From Alphaproteobacteria bacterium (GTDB lineage Bacteria > Pseudomonadota > Alphaproteobacteria > Micropepsales > Micropepsaceae): a DNA stretch of 16,674 bases. Position 1 is the stretch's first letter, and the number at the start of each line of letters is the position of its first letter. Below are positions 1-8,551 of the stretch, in pieces. The notes under the pieces were generated by a model. It did not search any database. It saw only the letters and a program-made list of their open reading frames with translations, and was not told where the DNA came from. A program made the translations under genes and the position numbers. The stretch spans positions 1 through 16,674 of the forward strand of contig JAGWRJ010000932.1 in NCBI GenBank assembly GCA_028869725.1, read 5' to 3'.

Positions 1-1161
1 ACTTGCTGCAAAAAGTAAAGCGGAGGCCCAGTAAGCTGGCGTCACGTTTCCTTCCGTCACAAATAGCGAAGCTGTGATTGGACCCAGGCCGAAGCCCGCC
101 AACGAAACTGGGGCATTCAGCAAACCTAAGCTGCGGGTCCGATCTAAATCAATCAACAACTTTAGGCTAAAGGGAAGCAACCCATTCCAGCAAAGACCGA
201 AAACGCAGCAGCCAATCAAATAGCCAATCCCGCTCTGAAGATCGCCCAGCCCCAAAGACACGATCGCCTGGACTAGGCAGCCAAGCGTCAACACACCGCT
301 GAACGGCAGACGCCAGGCACCCCATCCAACAGCAAACGACGCAAATACAGCCACTGCTTGCAATGCGGCGACAGCCGACCCCACGACTTCTTGGGGGACG
401 CCATGCTGACCCGCGATTTGAGTGAGATAGCTGTATGCTGCGCCAATCCCGGCATTCTGGAGCAACACTGTGAACAAAGCAATGATTTGGCACCGCCGGT
501 AGACGCCAAAGCGTTTCTTCCTGGGTTGCGACGCAGGGAAGTTTGCATCGGACAAGCCCATCGATGCGAGTACCGCAAACGCTGCCGAAACTGAGAGCGC
601 AGAAAATCCCACCACGACGGCGAGATGTGCGTCGGTCATGCTTCCTAGGATATATGTCACTGCAAGCGGCGGAACGGCGGTAATCCCGAGGAAAAAGCCA
701 TTCATGCGCTCAGGATTTCGGACGTATGTTAGGATCAGCGTCGCCGCTGCCAACGCTCCGCCTTCCATTAGCCCGCTGATTGCCCGTACTAAGGAAAGTT
801 CCAGCGGAGAGGCCGCTTTGAAGCTTAGGCCGTCGAAGAGCACCAGAAGCAGCGACACAATGGCCACCTTTAGGCGAAACTTGCCGCCGCGAAAAATTGG
901 TAGTCCGATCGTAGAACCGATCGCAACGCCCAACATCTCGAGCGTTGCGACCGTTCCTAGTGTGCCATTTGAGAGGCGACCGATTCTCACCAGCGAGCCG
1001 AGCAGCATCGGAGTTATCGCCATAGCGACAAAGGTTACGGAACCGAATACCATCGCCGCGATAATCGAGGCCATCGGCTGCGCTATAGAGACATCAGCCT
1101 CCGCGCAGGACAATTCTATTGCGCCTCCTTCAGGCATGCTGATCGTCTGAAGTCTATCCAT
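1..1161 (-). CDS. MFS transporter, C-terminus cut by the window edge
   Basis: An open frame of 387 codons runs from an ATG at 1161 to base 1 with no stop, so the last residues lie outside the window. MFS permeases are usually about 400 residues, so perhaps 10-30 are missing. The product is a string of hydrophobic segments separated by short basic loops. One such loop, RGGKFRLKV near residue 90, sits where MFS proteins carry their conserved loop between helices 2 and 3. A GGTGAG lies 9 nt before the ATG. The frame stays open further upstream, but no better start is seen. It would act in the inner membrane, moving a small molecule by proton-coupled transport. It lies about 200 bp behind the TonB receptor on the same strand, so the two could together carry one substrate across both membranes. 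The direction of transport and the substrate cannot be read from the sequence. Confidence 0.8.
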   Translation of the reverse strand, partial: MDRLQTISMPEGGAIELSCAEADVSIAQPMASIIAAMVFGSVTFVAMAITPMLLGSLVRIGRLSNGTLGTVATLEMLGVAIGSTIGLPIFRGGKFRLKVAIVSLLLVLFDGLSFKAASPLELSLVRAISGLMEGGALAAATLILTYVRNPERMNGFFLGITAVPPLAVTYILGSMTDAHLAVVVGFSALSVSAAFAVLASMGLSDANFPASQPRKKRFGVYRRCQIIALFTVLLQNAGIGAAYSYLTQIAGQHGVPQEVVGSAVAALQAVAVFASFAVGWGAWRLPFSGVLTLGCLVQAIVSLGLGDLQSGIGYLIGCCVFGLCWNGLLPFSLKLLIDLDRTRSLGLLNAPVSLAGFGLGPITASLFVTEGNVTPAYWASALLFAAS

Positions 1162-1361
1162 AATGCGCGTCTCACCGTCCCACTTCTCAACACCTTTACG
1201 GTGCAACCCAAGGCGGTTTGGACCGCCGAAAAGTAACAAGCTGCGCTGCAGTTCTCGAACGATAAACTAAACCTTTGCGAACTACGCGTAGAGACGGCTT
1301 CCGCCCGGGAGCGGCTTGCATTCCCACGCCAACCAAACTCTCCGCGACCTATCCGCCCCCT

Positions 1362-3851
1362 TTAGAAGCGCCAGGTTAGGCGCAAGCCAATTTCACGCGG
1401 TCGGGCGACAAGAAAGGAATTTCCCCAGTTTCCAAGAGTCGCGTAAGAACTTAACGTACGTATTGTTTTCGCAATTTCTACATGGCTGTCAGCGAGATTT
1501 GTTCCGTAAAGCTGCAATGTCCAGTGGTTCATGTCGTATTCGATGCTTCCATGTAACAACGCATAGCCAGGCGACGTCGTAGCCGGAGTGTTAGGATTGA
1601 TGCTCGGCAATAGATTTACGGTTGAGCCCCGGTAGTCGGCGCCCAATATGAAGGTAAGAGCACCTGCCCCCACACCCGTGGTGTATTGCACGTTGCCAGA
1701 TGCGGAAACGTCCGGCGTGCCAGGCAACCTATCGCCCTTCCGGCCAGTAATTGCATTAGGAATGATCGTTCCAATTCCACTACCTGCAGGCAAGCTGAAG
1801 TTCTGAGTCAGTCGAGCTTTGGAGTACGCTGCTGATACATTAAAGCTAAATCCATGGCCCAATGGACCCGAAAGCTCTGCCTCAAAACCTTTCGAAGACG
1901 CAGCGTTTCCGTTCACTACTACAGCGGTTAGGTTGTACGGCGTGAGCAAGTCGATCTGGGGTTTCAGCCAATCGATATAAAATCCATCCAAAGAGTAGTA
2001 GAGGTCTGACCAATTTCCTTTGATACCTATTTCATAATTATTCGTTTTATCGGGCTGGTAATTCAAAAGCTGTGTAGGTTCAAGAACGGGGCCCTGAGTT
2101 ACAAATGAATTTGAGCCACCTCTACGGAAGCCCTGTGACCAGGTGGCGTAGATATTCGAAGAGTTATTGAGCTTATAAATTGTATCGACTTTGAAAATTG
2201 CGTCAGTTACATCGCTTGAATATGCTGTGTCGTAATTGAAGAGGAATAATGACGAGGCCGCATGCTGCCTCTGAGAGAACGTCTCATAGAAGCCTCGCAC
2301 CCCCGCTGTCGCCTGCCAACGACTATTTAGGTGCCAAGTCAAATTTCCATACAAGGCATAATCATCAAAATTTTGGTAGTCGTTCTGGACATAGACAGAA
2401 TTGTTGGAAAACAGAGGTATATACGTGCCGCCTAAAATTATGGGTACAGTGGAGCCGCCATGCGCTGCGGCGCTCTGTGCATTTGCTCCCGCGTTCCATA
2501 CGTCCAATCCGATAAAATGGCTGTCTTGCTGAAAAAACGCACCCACCACATAATCAAGCACGCCACCTTCCTTTGATACCAGCCGCACCTCCTCACTGTA
2601 TGTGTTTTCTGAATCCGGATTTGTAACAGGGATCACCGTTCTCGGGTTTGCCGGAGCGCCCGTATAGTAATATCCATAGGGAGTGCCAAGCAGGGTTACA
2701 GTTTGGTCTGTCGCGAGTTTTCCTTGGGTGTGGCCATACGAAAGAGTAGTCGTTAATGTCGCGAAGCCAATATCGTAGCTGACATCGAGGGATGCGAGCT
2801 CCGTCGTGCGGTTATATGGCTGCTCCATAGGAAGTGATATTTGCCAATCACCTGTCGGCGGGAGGGTGAAGCGACTATCAATCGGTGAAATGCCTCCTTG
2901 AAAGGTATTATTGTCCATGGGAGCGCCATTACCGACAATATGCGCGTAGCTATACGAGCCGACGATCTTAGCCTTCTCGTTTGGCTTCCAGAGGAAAGAG
3001 GCGCGCCCCGAGTTAGTCCGAGTAAAGTTGACATCCTTCGCGTTGAAATACACCGCTGGGCTTCCAGCTACGTCTGATGGATTTGCCAAAATTGGCGCAC
3101 CTGAAACATAGTTACCATTTTGGCGTTTCACGATGCCAAACTGATCTATGAATCCCGCTGAATATTGTCGCTCAGCAACAATGCGAACGGCAAAATCATC
3201 TGTGAGCGGGATATTTAATACACCGAGAAGATCATTATCGTAGCTGTTGGAGTGGGCCACCGCGGCGATAGAGCCGCTCACCAGCCCACTAAATTGGTTC
3301 AGATCCGGCTCGTTTGGAATAATTCGAATCGTACCAGCTAAGGAGCCCGCACCGTACAAAGTACCCTGAGGCCCTCTTAGCACTTCGATTCGCTTCACAT
3401 CTTGTAAGGGCAACGATCCCGTGACGGGAGAATTTCCCAAATACATCCCAACAGGCGACTGAAAAAATCGATCGCTCGTAACAACTGGCTGCGACGCATT
3501 TATGCCTCGCATTATTGGAATCGAAGATTCCGCACGCCCCGCTCCGGCATCCGTAATCACAAAATTCGGCACCTCCTGGGAAAGTGAGGTGACGCTAGTA
3601 ATATTTGCGTTCGCTAGTTGCTGTGCACTGAACGCCGAAATGCTGAAGGGCAGATCCGATATCTTCTCATGATGGCGGTTTGCTGTAACGACAACTTCTT
3701 CAATTCCTCCGCCACCAAGAGCGTTGGTTCGTGTGGTCTGCGCCAGAGCGACAGGCAGTGGATGGGTAAGCAAAACGCTCGTAAGGCAGGTCGCGGATGT
3801 CAGCCACCCCCTAAGACCCCTATCAATAGATTTGCTTCTAATTTTCGTCAC
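1362..3851 (-). CDS. TonB-dependent outer-membrane receptor
   Basis: 829 residues, full length for the family. Residues 1-37 form a Sec signal peptide with basic N-terminus, hydrophobic core and likely cleavage after ALA37. A TonB-box-like stretch EEVVVTANR follows at 51-59. The plug domain spans roughly 62-185 and includes the typical RIEVLRGPQGTLYG (154-167). The rest is beta-barrel, ending in an aromatic residue (LRLTWRF), as outer-membrane porins do. The start is GTG at 3851, supported by a strong purine-rich ribosome site (3854-3864); no ATG fits as well. It imports a scarce or large ligand using TonB energy. There is no FecI/FecR pair nearby, and the barrel does not reveal the ligand. 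Its company (MFS pump, sulfotransferase, amine enzymes) fits uptake of an organic substrate rather than iron, which is inference. A motif at 4021-4035 is shared with the amine genes. Confidence 0.93.
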   Translation of the reverse strand: MTKIRSKSIDRGLRGWLTSATCLTSVLLTHPLPVALAQTTRTNALGGGGIEEVVVTANRHHEKISDLPFSISAFSAQQLANANITSVTSLSQEVPNFVITDAGAGRAESSIPIMRGINASQPVVTSDRFFQSPVGMYLGNSPVTGSLPLQDVKRIEVLRGPQGTLYGAGSLAGTIRIIPNEPDLNQFSGLVSGSIAAVAHSNSYDNDLLGVLNIPLTDDFAVRIVAERQYSAGFIDQFGIVKRQNGNYVSGAPILANPSDVAGSPAVYFNAKDVNFTRTNSGRASFLWKPNEKAKIVGSYSYAHIVGNGAPMDNNTFQGGISPIDSRFTLPPTGDWQISLPMEQPYNRTTELASLDVSYDIGFATLTTTLSYGHTQGKLATDQTVTLLGTPYGYYYTGAPANPRTVIPVTNPDSENTYSEEVRLVSKEGGVLDYVVGAFFQQDSHFIGLDVWNAGANAQSAAAHGGSTVPIILGGTYIPLFSNNSVYVQNDYQNFDDYALYGNLTWHLNSRWQATAGVRGFYETFSQRQHAASSLFLFNYDTAYSSDVTDAIFKVDTIYKLNNSSNIYATWSQGFRRGGSNSFVTQGPVLEPTQLLNYQPDKTNNYEIGIKGNWSDLYYSLDGFYIDWLKPQIDLLTPYNLTAVVVNGNAASSKGFEAELSGPLGHGFSFNVSAAYSKARLTQNFSLPAGSGIGTIIPNAITGRKGDRLPGTPDVSASGNVQYTTGVGAGALTFILGADYRGSTVNLLPSINPNTPATTSPGYALLHGSIEYDMNHWTLQLYGTNLADSHVEIAKTIRTLSSYATLGNWGNSFLVARPREIGLRLTWRF

Positions 3852-4638
3852 GGCTCCCTCCTCCGCTTCGGGCGGCTCCAGCCGCCATCATTTCGCCACT
3901 GCCGCCCTCAACGGGGGGCTCCCCACAAACTCGGCGGCACCGCGTGCTGCGCGCCACTTTTACGATAATAATCTATCAATTCGCGGCCGCTACCCCTACA
4001 ATCCGACTATTTTCCGATATTAGTCAATATTTATTTGCAATAAGGGTGGGGCTGCTGCCACGGGGACAGCACCTTGGGCTCGGATTTCCAGGGGGGAGGG
4101 CCAACCTCCAACGCCTGGTCAGCTCCCGCCGCCCCGCTCAGCGGCGATCTCTTTCGGAGCGCCACAGTGTTGACGATCCCCGGGACATGACCGGCAACAC
4201 CAACATGCTCGCGGCGCCAACGAACTTGACGCGTCCTTTAATCCGGAGGCGACCATGGGACAGCGGCTGTTCGTGACGGGGGACTGCGCGGAACATTCAC
4301 GTTGATATGGGATCGGGCTCAGCCTTAGGCATCCCTCGCTCCACCTGGGAATGCGCCAGCATCCGAACCTAACGCCGCCTGGGCCAGCGAAAGTGTGGCT
4401 CGTTCAGTCTCAAGCATGAGGTTTGAGGTTAGCCCCATCTTTGCCAACTAGTCAGATCTCAAGGGCGCACTTCAGGCCAGGTTAAAACGCTTGTACCCAA
4501 TGGACACCGCGAGCACGGCCAGTTTAGCCTAGGAAAATGTCACCTCAGCCGGCATAGGCGAGAGCAATTGCTTTTATATGTGACAGGATTCCAGCAAGCT
4601 TCTCTGAAGCCCTAGCGCAATAATTGAGCCCGGTTAAA
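3852..4638. other. Gene-free divergent region between receptor and sulfotransferase
   Basis: I see no convincing gene in these 787 bp. Reading frames are short or lack family resemblance. The segment holds the receptor ribosome site (3854-3864), a GC-rich inverted repeat GGCGGCT-CC-AGCCGCC (3871-3886) in the receptor leader, the shared AT-rich motif at 4021-4035 and, partly overlapping it, an imperfect palindrome GACTATTTTCCGATATTAGTC (4005-4025). The GC-rich part from about 4060 to 4300 could be the remains of a lost gene, but no product can be named. Confidence 0.5.
4021..4035 (-). promoter_or_regulatory. Shared 15-bp AT-rich motif, copy upstream of the TonB receptor
   Basis: Read on the minus strand this is AATAAATATTGACTA. 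It lies about 170 bp before the receptor start. It differs at only two or three positions from copies before the imine reductase (9439-9453) and the class III aminotransferase (10099-10113). The core AATATT is self-complementary and the flanks are partly so, as expected for a dimeric repressor site. Its role as an operator is inferred from position and recurrence. Confidence 0.5.
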
Positions 4639-6066
4639 ATGTCCAGAACCAATGCACTACTGAAGCATACGCAGCTCTCCGCCAGGCTTTCTGAGGCGAA
4701 GTCCGCGCTACGCCACATCAACTACGCCTCTCGACTGCACGCAGAGGCTAGCACACTTCTGGCTTCATTGGGCCGGCGCCAGGAAGCCGAGGATGAACTC
4801 TCGGCCGCTGCACAACTTTTTGCGCCACGAGCGGAGGATTGTGAAGCGTTGGCGTTTGCCGCGTTCCAAATTGGTGCGCACCGTCTCGCCCATGAATTTT
4901 ACGGACGCGTGGTCGAACTCGTCCCCCACGACGCTACTGCGTGGTATAATTTCGCGACAAGCCAACGCAATCTCGGCTTTCTGCAAGAGGCTGAATTTTC
5001 CTCAACCCGCTCACTGGCGCTTGACCCACAGCTCGTCCAGGCTGCCCTCCTCCGCTCGCACTTACGCAAGCAGCAACCGGGCAATAATCATGTCGACGAA
5101 CTTCGCCAACTCCTCGTCAACTCGGAGAACAATGCCACCGCGCAGATATTTCTCAACTATGCGCTTGGAAAAGAACTCGACGACCTCTCCGAATACAAGG
5201 ACGCCTTCACGCACTTTGCGACGGGCGCACACACTCGTCGACTACATCTGAATTATGATGTGAAAGTTGATCTGGATAAGATCGAGCGCCTACGCGAGGT
5301 TTACCCCCCCGCGATGCTGAAGGCAGCAAGGCACCAAGGCCGGGCGACGGAATATGCCTTCATTCTTGGCCTACCACGCTCAGGTACTACGCTAATCGAG
5401 CGTGTACTCACGGGACACCCGCTCGTCACATCTAATGGCGAAACCGATAACTTCTTGGCAGCTCTTCAGGAAGGACTGGACGGCGGAACGGACGATATAT
5501 TCGCGCGCGCTGCCCGGGCGGATTCGAACCTTGTCTATTCGGCTTACGTTCAAAGGACGGGGAGCCCCCCTCCCGGCGGCATCTTACTGGAGAAGCTCCC
5601 ATTAAATTACCTCTACGTAGGTGCGATCTGCCTCGCTATTCCGAATGCGCAGATCCTGCTCTTGCGACGATCTCCCGCCGACAATGCGTTTGGGATGTAC
5701 TCAACTCTATTTTCTAACGGCTATCCGTTTAGCTATGATCTTGGTGAACTTGCCGAATACTATCTCGCTTATCACCGACTGACCGAGCATTGGAAGCGGC
5801 ACCTTGGAGATAGAATCCTTGAGGTATCCTATGAGCACTTCATCGCTCAGCCGCAAACCCTGGGCCCTAAAATTACCGGTCACCTGGGACTTTCATGGAA
5901 CGACAAAATGCTACTTGTCGAACAGAACCAAGCGCCTTCAGCGACCGCAAGCGCCGCGCAAATCAGAAAGCCAATTTACAGAACGTCGATTGGCCGTTGG
6001 CGATCGTATGCGACGGGAATGGGAAAGTTTATTGACAGAATTTCAGCAGCCGGTCTTGATCCGTGA
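4639..6066 (+). CDS. TPR-repeat sulfotransferase
   Basis: 475 residues from the ATG at 4639. A TTG five codons upstream (4624) is an alternative start, and neither has a clear ribosome site. The N-terminal half (about 15-200) is helical, with tetratricopeptide-like repeats such as the segment near 83-135 ending in ALDP. The C-terminal half is a PAPS-dependent sulfotransferase. Residues 243-254 (LGLPRSGTTLIE) form the loop that binds the 5'-phosphosulfate. RRSPADNAFGMYS (343-355) matches the 3'-phosphate-binding segment. PIYRTSIGRWRSYA (445-458) is the C-terminal motif usual in this TPR subfamily. The reaction would be transfer of sulfuryl from PAPS to a hydroxyl or amine of an unknown acceptor. 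Enzymes of this type are often found beside TonB receptors, as here. It may modify the imported ligand or a cell-envelope partner, and the acceptor cannot be told from sequence. Confidence 0.9.
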   Translation: MSRTNALLKHTQLSARLSEAKSALRHINYASRLHAEASTLLASLGRRQEAEDELSAAAQLFAPRAEDCEALAFAAFQIGAHRLAHEFYGRVVELVPHDATAWYNFATSQRNLGFLQEAEFSSTRSLALDPQLVQAALLRSHLRKQQPGNNHVDELRQLLVNSENNATAQIFLNYALGKELDDLSEYKDAFTHFATGAHTRRLHLNYDVKVDLDKIERLREVYPPAMLKAARHQGRATEYAFILGLPRSGTTLIERVLTGHPLVTSNGETDNFLAALQEGLDGGTDDIFARAARADSNLVYSAYVQRTGSPPPGGILLEKLPLNYLYVGAICLAIPNAQILLLRRSPADNAFGMYSTLFSNGYPFSYDLGELAEYYLAYHRLTEHWKRHLGDRILEVSYEHFIAQPQTLGPKITGHLGLSWNDKMLLVEQNQAPSATASAAQIRKPIYRTSIGRWRSYATGMGKFIDRISAAGLDP

Positions 6067-6509
6067 GAGGCACACTTCTGCAACGAACATTGCCATTCAT
6101 CCTCTCCAATTGATTACCTAAATCTGACGCGATGAATTTTCCCTATGCCAAACTCTGCTCACTCGCCCGCTGAAGCCGGCAGGTCCGAACCGAGCATGGA
6201 TTGCCCATTCCACCTAGATCTAGATGGCAGAATCCCGGCTCCATGTCGCAGCTGTGGCACGCGCTGAATCCCGACATATCGTCGCCTTGCAATGAGGCAC
6301 CAAGCGGTAGCTCAGATTGTCACCGGCGTACTGATGACGGCAATCTCACCACGAGTTAAGGCGAATCCCCGCTCCATCTCCATTATCGATATAATCAACT
6401 CAATTTTATCCGCACAGCACAGAGAGCAGCTATGTTTCTCGAAATCCGATTGGCCCGATGGAGTGCCAATATTGCTAAGGCAAATGCGCTAAACGATATC
6501 TATGAAAAT
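6067..6509. other. Gene-free gap between sulfotransferase and TetR regulator
   Basis: No supported gene. A 66-codon plus-strand frame (6292-6492) starts with ATG but has no ribosome site, no recognisable domain and ends just before the converging regulator gene, so I do not call it. No clear terminator hairpin with a T-run was found, although the two flanking genes converge here. Confidence 0.45.
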
Positions 6510-7268
6510 CTACTCATCGTTCTTAAAAAAGTACGGAACTGATAGCGCGTCACCCCGAACCGCGGCCTCGATGAGGCTATCACGGGGCTCGACCACTTCC
6601 GGAAGGTACAGGCGCAAGTAGCCGACACACGCCCGATTTGTTTCGTCAAGGTACTCTTCTGTGATGCGCCCAGTCTGCCGTACCGAAATCATCCAGATTG
6701 CATCCAATATCCCGAGCATTATCCGGAAGCAGCGATACGGATTTCGCATTGCGGGCATATGGAAGAGCATATTAAATCGCTCGTAAAGCACGCCCGCCAT
6801 GCGTCCAGTGACTGCGTCATCCAAATTTCGCGCTTCTACGCCACCATATCCTCCGTAAAGTATCTTTAGCATCGGAGGCCGTTCGTTGCTGAACTCGGCG
6901 CCTCGCCGAATTCCAATTGTGAGAAGATCTTGCCAACTATGCAAAAGACGCGCATCAACCGGAGTTGCATGCATATCTAGCATCTCTTCCAGATAGCGCT
7001 CTGCCAGCGCCTGGTACGCTGATTCCTTAGTGGGAAAGAAGTGATAAACGGATGCTGGCGGACAGCCAGCCCTTTCAGCGATCTGATAGAGGCCAATTGC
7101 ATCAGGGCTGTAAGTTTGTAGTAATTCCTCAGTTGCCTCCAGAAGAGAATGATACCTAACCACACCTCGCTGACGCGAAGGACGACGATAGGCGGCCTCC
7201 CGGCGCGCGCCCTTCTGCTTCTTCGCCGGCGGTAAATTCTCACGTTTAGGCAATTTAGCTCGAGGCAC
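6510..7268 (-). CDS. TetR/AcrR-family transcriptional regulator
   Basis: 252 residues from a GTG at 7268. No earlier start fits; an ATG at 7273 is in another frame and stops at once. Residues 1-35 form an unusually long, strongly basic tail rich in Lys, Arg and Pro. The DNA-binding domain follows, with the helix-turn-helix at about 57-80 (IGLYQIAERAGCPPASVYHFF), which has the YHFFPTKE ending typical of TetR proteins. Residues 90-230 form the helical ligand-binding and dimer domain, including LGILDAIWMIS. TetR proteins usually repress nearby genes until a small ligand binds. It is the only transcription factor in the window, so it is the leading candidate to read the shared motif at the receptor, imine reductase and aminotransferase promoters. 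An AT-rich TTCAATAATAAATTG lies just upstream (about 7300-7315) and faintly resembles that motif. Confidence 0.9.
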   Translation of the reverse strand: MPRAKLPKRENLPPAKKQKGARREAAYRRPSRQRGVVRYHSLLEATEELLQTYSPDAIGLYQIAERAGCPPASVYHFFPTKESAYQALAERYLEEMLDMHATPVDARLLHSWQDLLTIGIRRGAEFSNERPPMLKILYGGYGGVEARNLDDAVTGRMAGVLYERFNMLFHMPAMRNPYRCFRIMLGILDAIWMISVRQTGRITEEYLDETNRACVGYLRLYLPEVVEPRDSLIEAAVRGDALSVPYFFKNDE

Positions 7269-8058
7269 GCATCGATTCCTTATGTATAGAATTCAACCAT
7301 TCAATAATAAATTGTGCATATCGCGGTGTCTACGGGCTCTCTGCGCCAGATACTAACCCCCGATTCCATATCCAGATACCCCACGTGGCCATGAATGTAG
7401 CCCATTGGCATCTGTGCAAATGGCGGTATTCCAGATCCACACCGGCTTCGAGATGAATGTTCAGGCAATGTCGAACGATCCGTAGGGCGCAGCGTCAACC
7501 TCGTTCCAAAGGGAATGACGCTGCTGATACCTACTGCGTTTTCCTCGAGGCAGGGTGTACAGGTAAAAGTTTGGGCGCGCATGAGAAGTCATAGGTGCCG
7601 CGATGGTGGCCGCAGCGATGCGCGTAAGAGCCTTTCGTGTCGAGATCTTCAGTCTCAAACGGGGCCAGACGGAGGCCGGAACAGATCCCATGGCTGGTGA
7701 CACCTAGAGCCTAGGTCACATAAGATGCAGCCCTCAGCAGTTGACCATCTTGATGTTTCCTTAGCTTCATGCCATGCGCGCTGGGAGGCAGTCCCAAATT
7801 GAGGCGGCTTGGATTAAGATTGAAGCTGCGTGGCGCATCAATGAAGGCCCTAGATATAAATCCGTAGCCTATCAGTCCGCGTTCGCCCTGGAATAGTTGA
7901 ATATTTTTACTGCGCTGTTCTTCCATTTTGTAGATCTGAAAGGGAGTAGTCGAAAAGATGCTGACGATCATCGGCGCGAATACCCGAGCGAGTGACTGAA
8001 GTAAATCTGGCTGAATCTGTTAGGCCATCTGTCTCGGTTATCAAGCCCTGCAGCACTT
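7269..8058. other. Gene-free region, possibly decayed coding DNA
   Basis: Almost 800 bp without a credible gene. Several frames of 60-90 codons exist on the minus strand (for example 7301-7582, 7461-7703 and 7711-7971), but none has a ribosome site or a clear family match. One minus-strand frame contains HVGYLDMESGV (around 7355-7395), vaguely like OB-fold DUF35 proteins. Nothing else in it supports that, so I do not name it. The TetR promoter must lie in the left end of this region. Confidence 0.45.
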
Positions 8059-8071
8059 TCAGTGCTGGCTT
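8043..8071 (-). terminator. Hairpin over the ferredoxin stop codon, possible terminator
   Basis: On the minus strand AGCACT-GAA-AGTGCT forms a perfect 6-bp stem with a 3-nt loop. Outer arms AAGCC and GGCTT extend it with a small bulge. The ferredoxin stop codon sits in the loop. There is no T-run behind it, so it may be a weak terminator or a 3'-end stabilising structure. Confidence 0.35.
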
Positions 8072-8379
8072 CGGGGAAGGTAGACCGTGAGGCCATCGAG
8101 CGTCGCCTCCAGCTTTATCTGACACGCCAGCCGCGACCGAGTTTCAACGCCTTCAGCGAATTCGAGCATGCTAACCTCCATCGCCGTCCGCTCGCCCATT
8201 TTGGACAGCCACGCATCGTCGACATACACATGACATGTCCCGCAGGCGCATGCTCCGCCGCAATCGGCATCAATGCCTGGGACGCTGTTCGCGACAGCGA
8301 CCTCCATAACCGAGTGTCCGACCTGCCCGTCTACCTGACGGTTGTCGCCGTTGGGCTGGATGAAGTTAATTTTGATCAT
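8059..8379 (-). CDS. Adrenodoxin-type [2Fe-2S] ferredoxin
   Basis: 106 residues from the ATG at 8379, which has an AGGAG 7 nt upstream. The frame is open further upstream, but that extension is not needed and has no such site. The four cluster ligands are Cys40, Cys46, Cys49 and Cys86, giving C-x5-C-x2-C-x36-C, the pattern of adrenodoxin, putidaredoxin and terpredoxin. An extra Cys44 lies inside the cluster loop. Length and the acidic stretch around 54-80 are typical. Such ferredoxins carry single electrons from an NAD(P)H-dependent reductase to a cytochrome P450 or another oxygenase. Neither partner is encoded in the window, so it must work with a protein from elsewhere or be a remnant of a P450 cluster. 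It follows the imine reductase on the same strand after 172 bp and may be cotranscribed. Confidence 0.93.
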   Translation of the reverse strand: MIKINFIQPNGDNRQVDGQVGHSVMEVAVANSVPGIDADCGGACACGTCHVYVDDAWLSKMGERTAMEVSMLEFAEGVETRSRLACQIKLEATLDGLTVYLPRSQH

Positions 8380-8386
8380 GGCCAGT

Positions 8387-8391
8387 CTCCT
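8387..8391 (-). promoter_or_regulatory. Ribosome-binding site that fixes the ferredoxin start
   Basis: AGGAG on the minus strand, 7 nt before the ATG at 8379. It selects the 106-residue form over a 135-residue reading whose N-terminal extension is arginine-rich and unlike ferredoxins. Confidence 0.75.
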
Positions 8392-8551
8392 GCGGACTCC
8401 TTGAATGATGGGCGTCTCTATTGATGAGAGATTGCGAGTGCGCTGCCGTCGCCGGTTGGCTTGCAATTTGGTCTATAATTGCCGCGGAATGACGACCTGA
8501 ATTGCGTTACAAGAAACCGCTGTGCCTGACTCCGGCGGCCGACCTCGCTGG

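Noticed and set aside
638..1150. 170-codon plus-strand frame opposite the MFS gene
   Set aside because: The opposite strand encodes a clear membrane transporter; the plus-strand product is a low-complexity Ser/Ala/Ile-rich shadow with no domain.
7301..7582. Possible DUF35/OB-fold remnant (HVGYLDMESGV)
   Set aside because: The resemblance is limited to about ten residues, and the expected zinc-ribbon spacing and core strands are absent.
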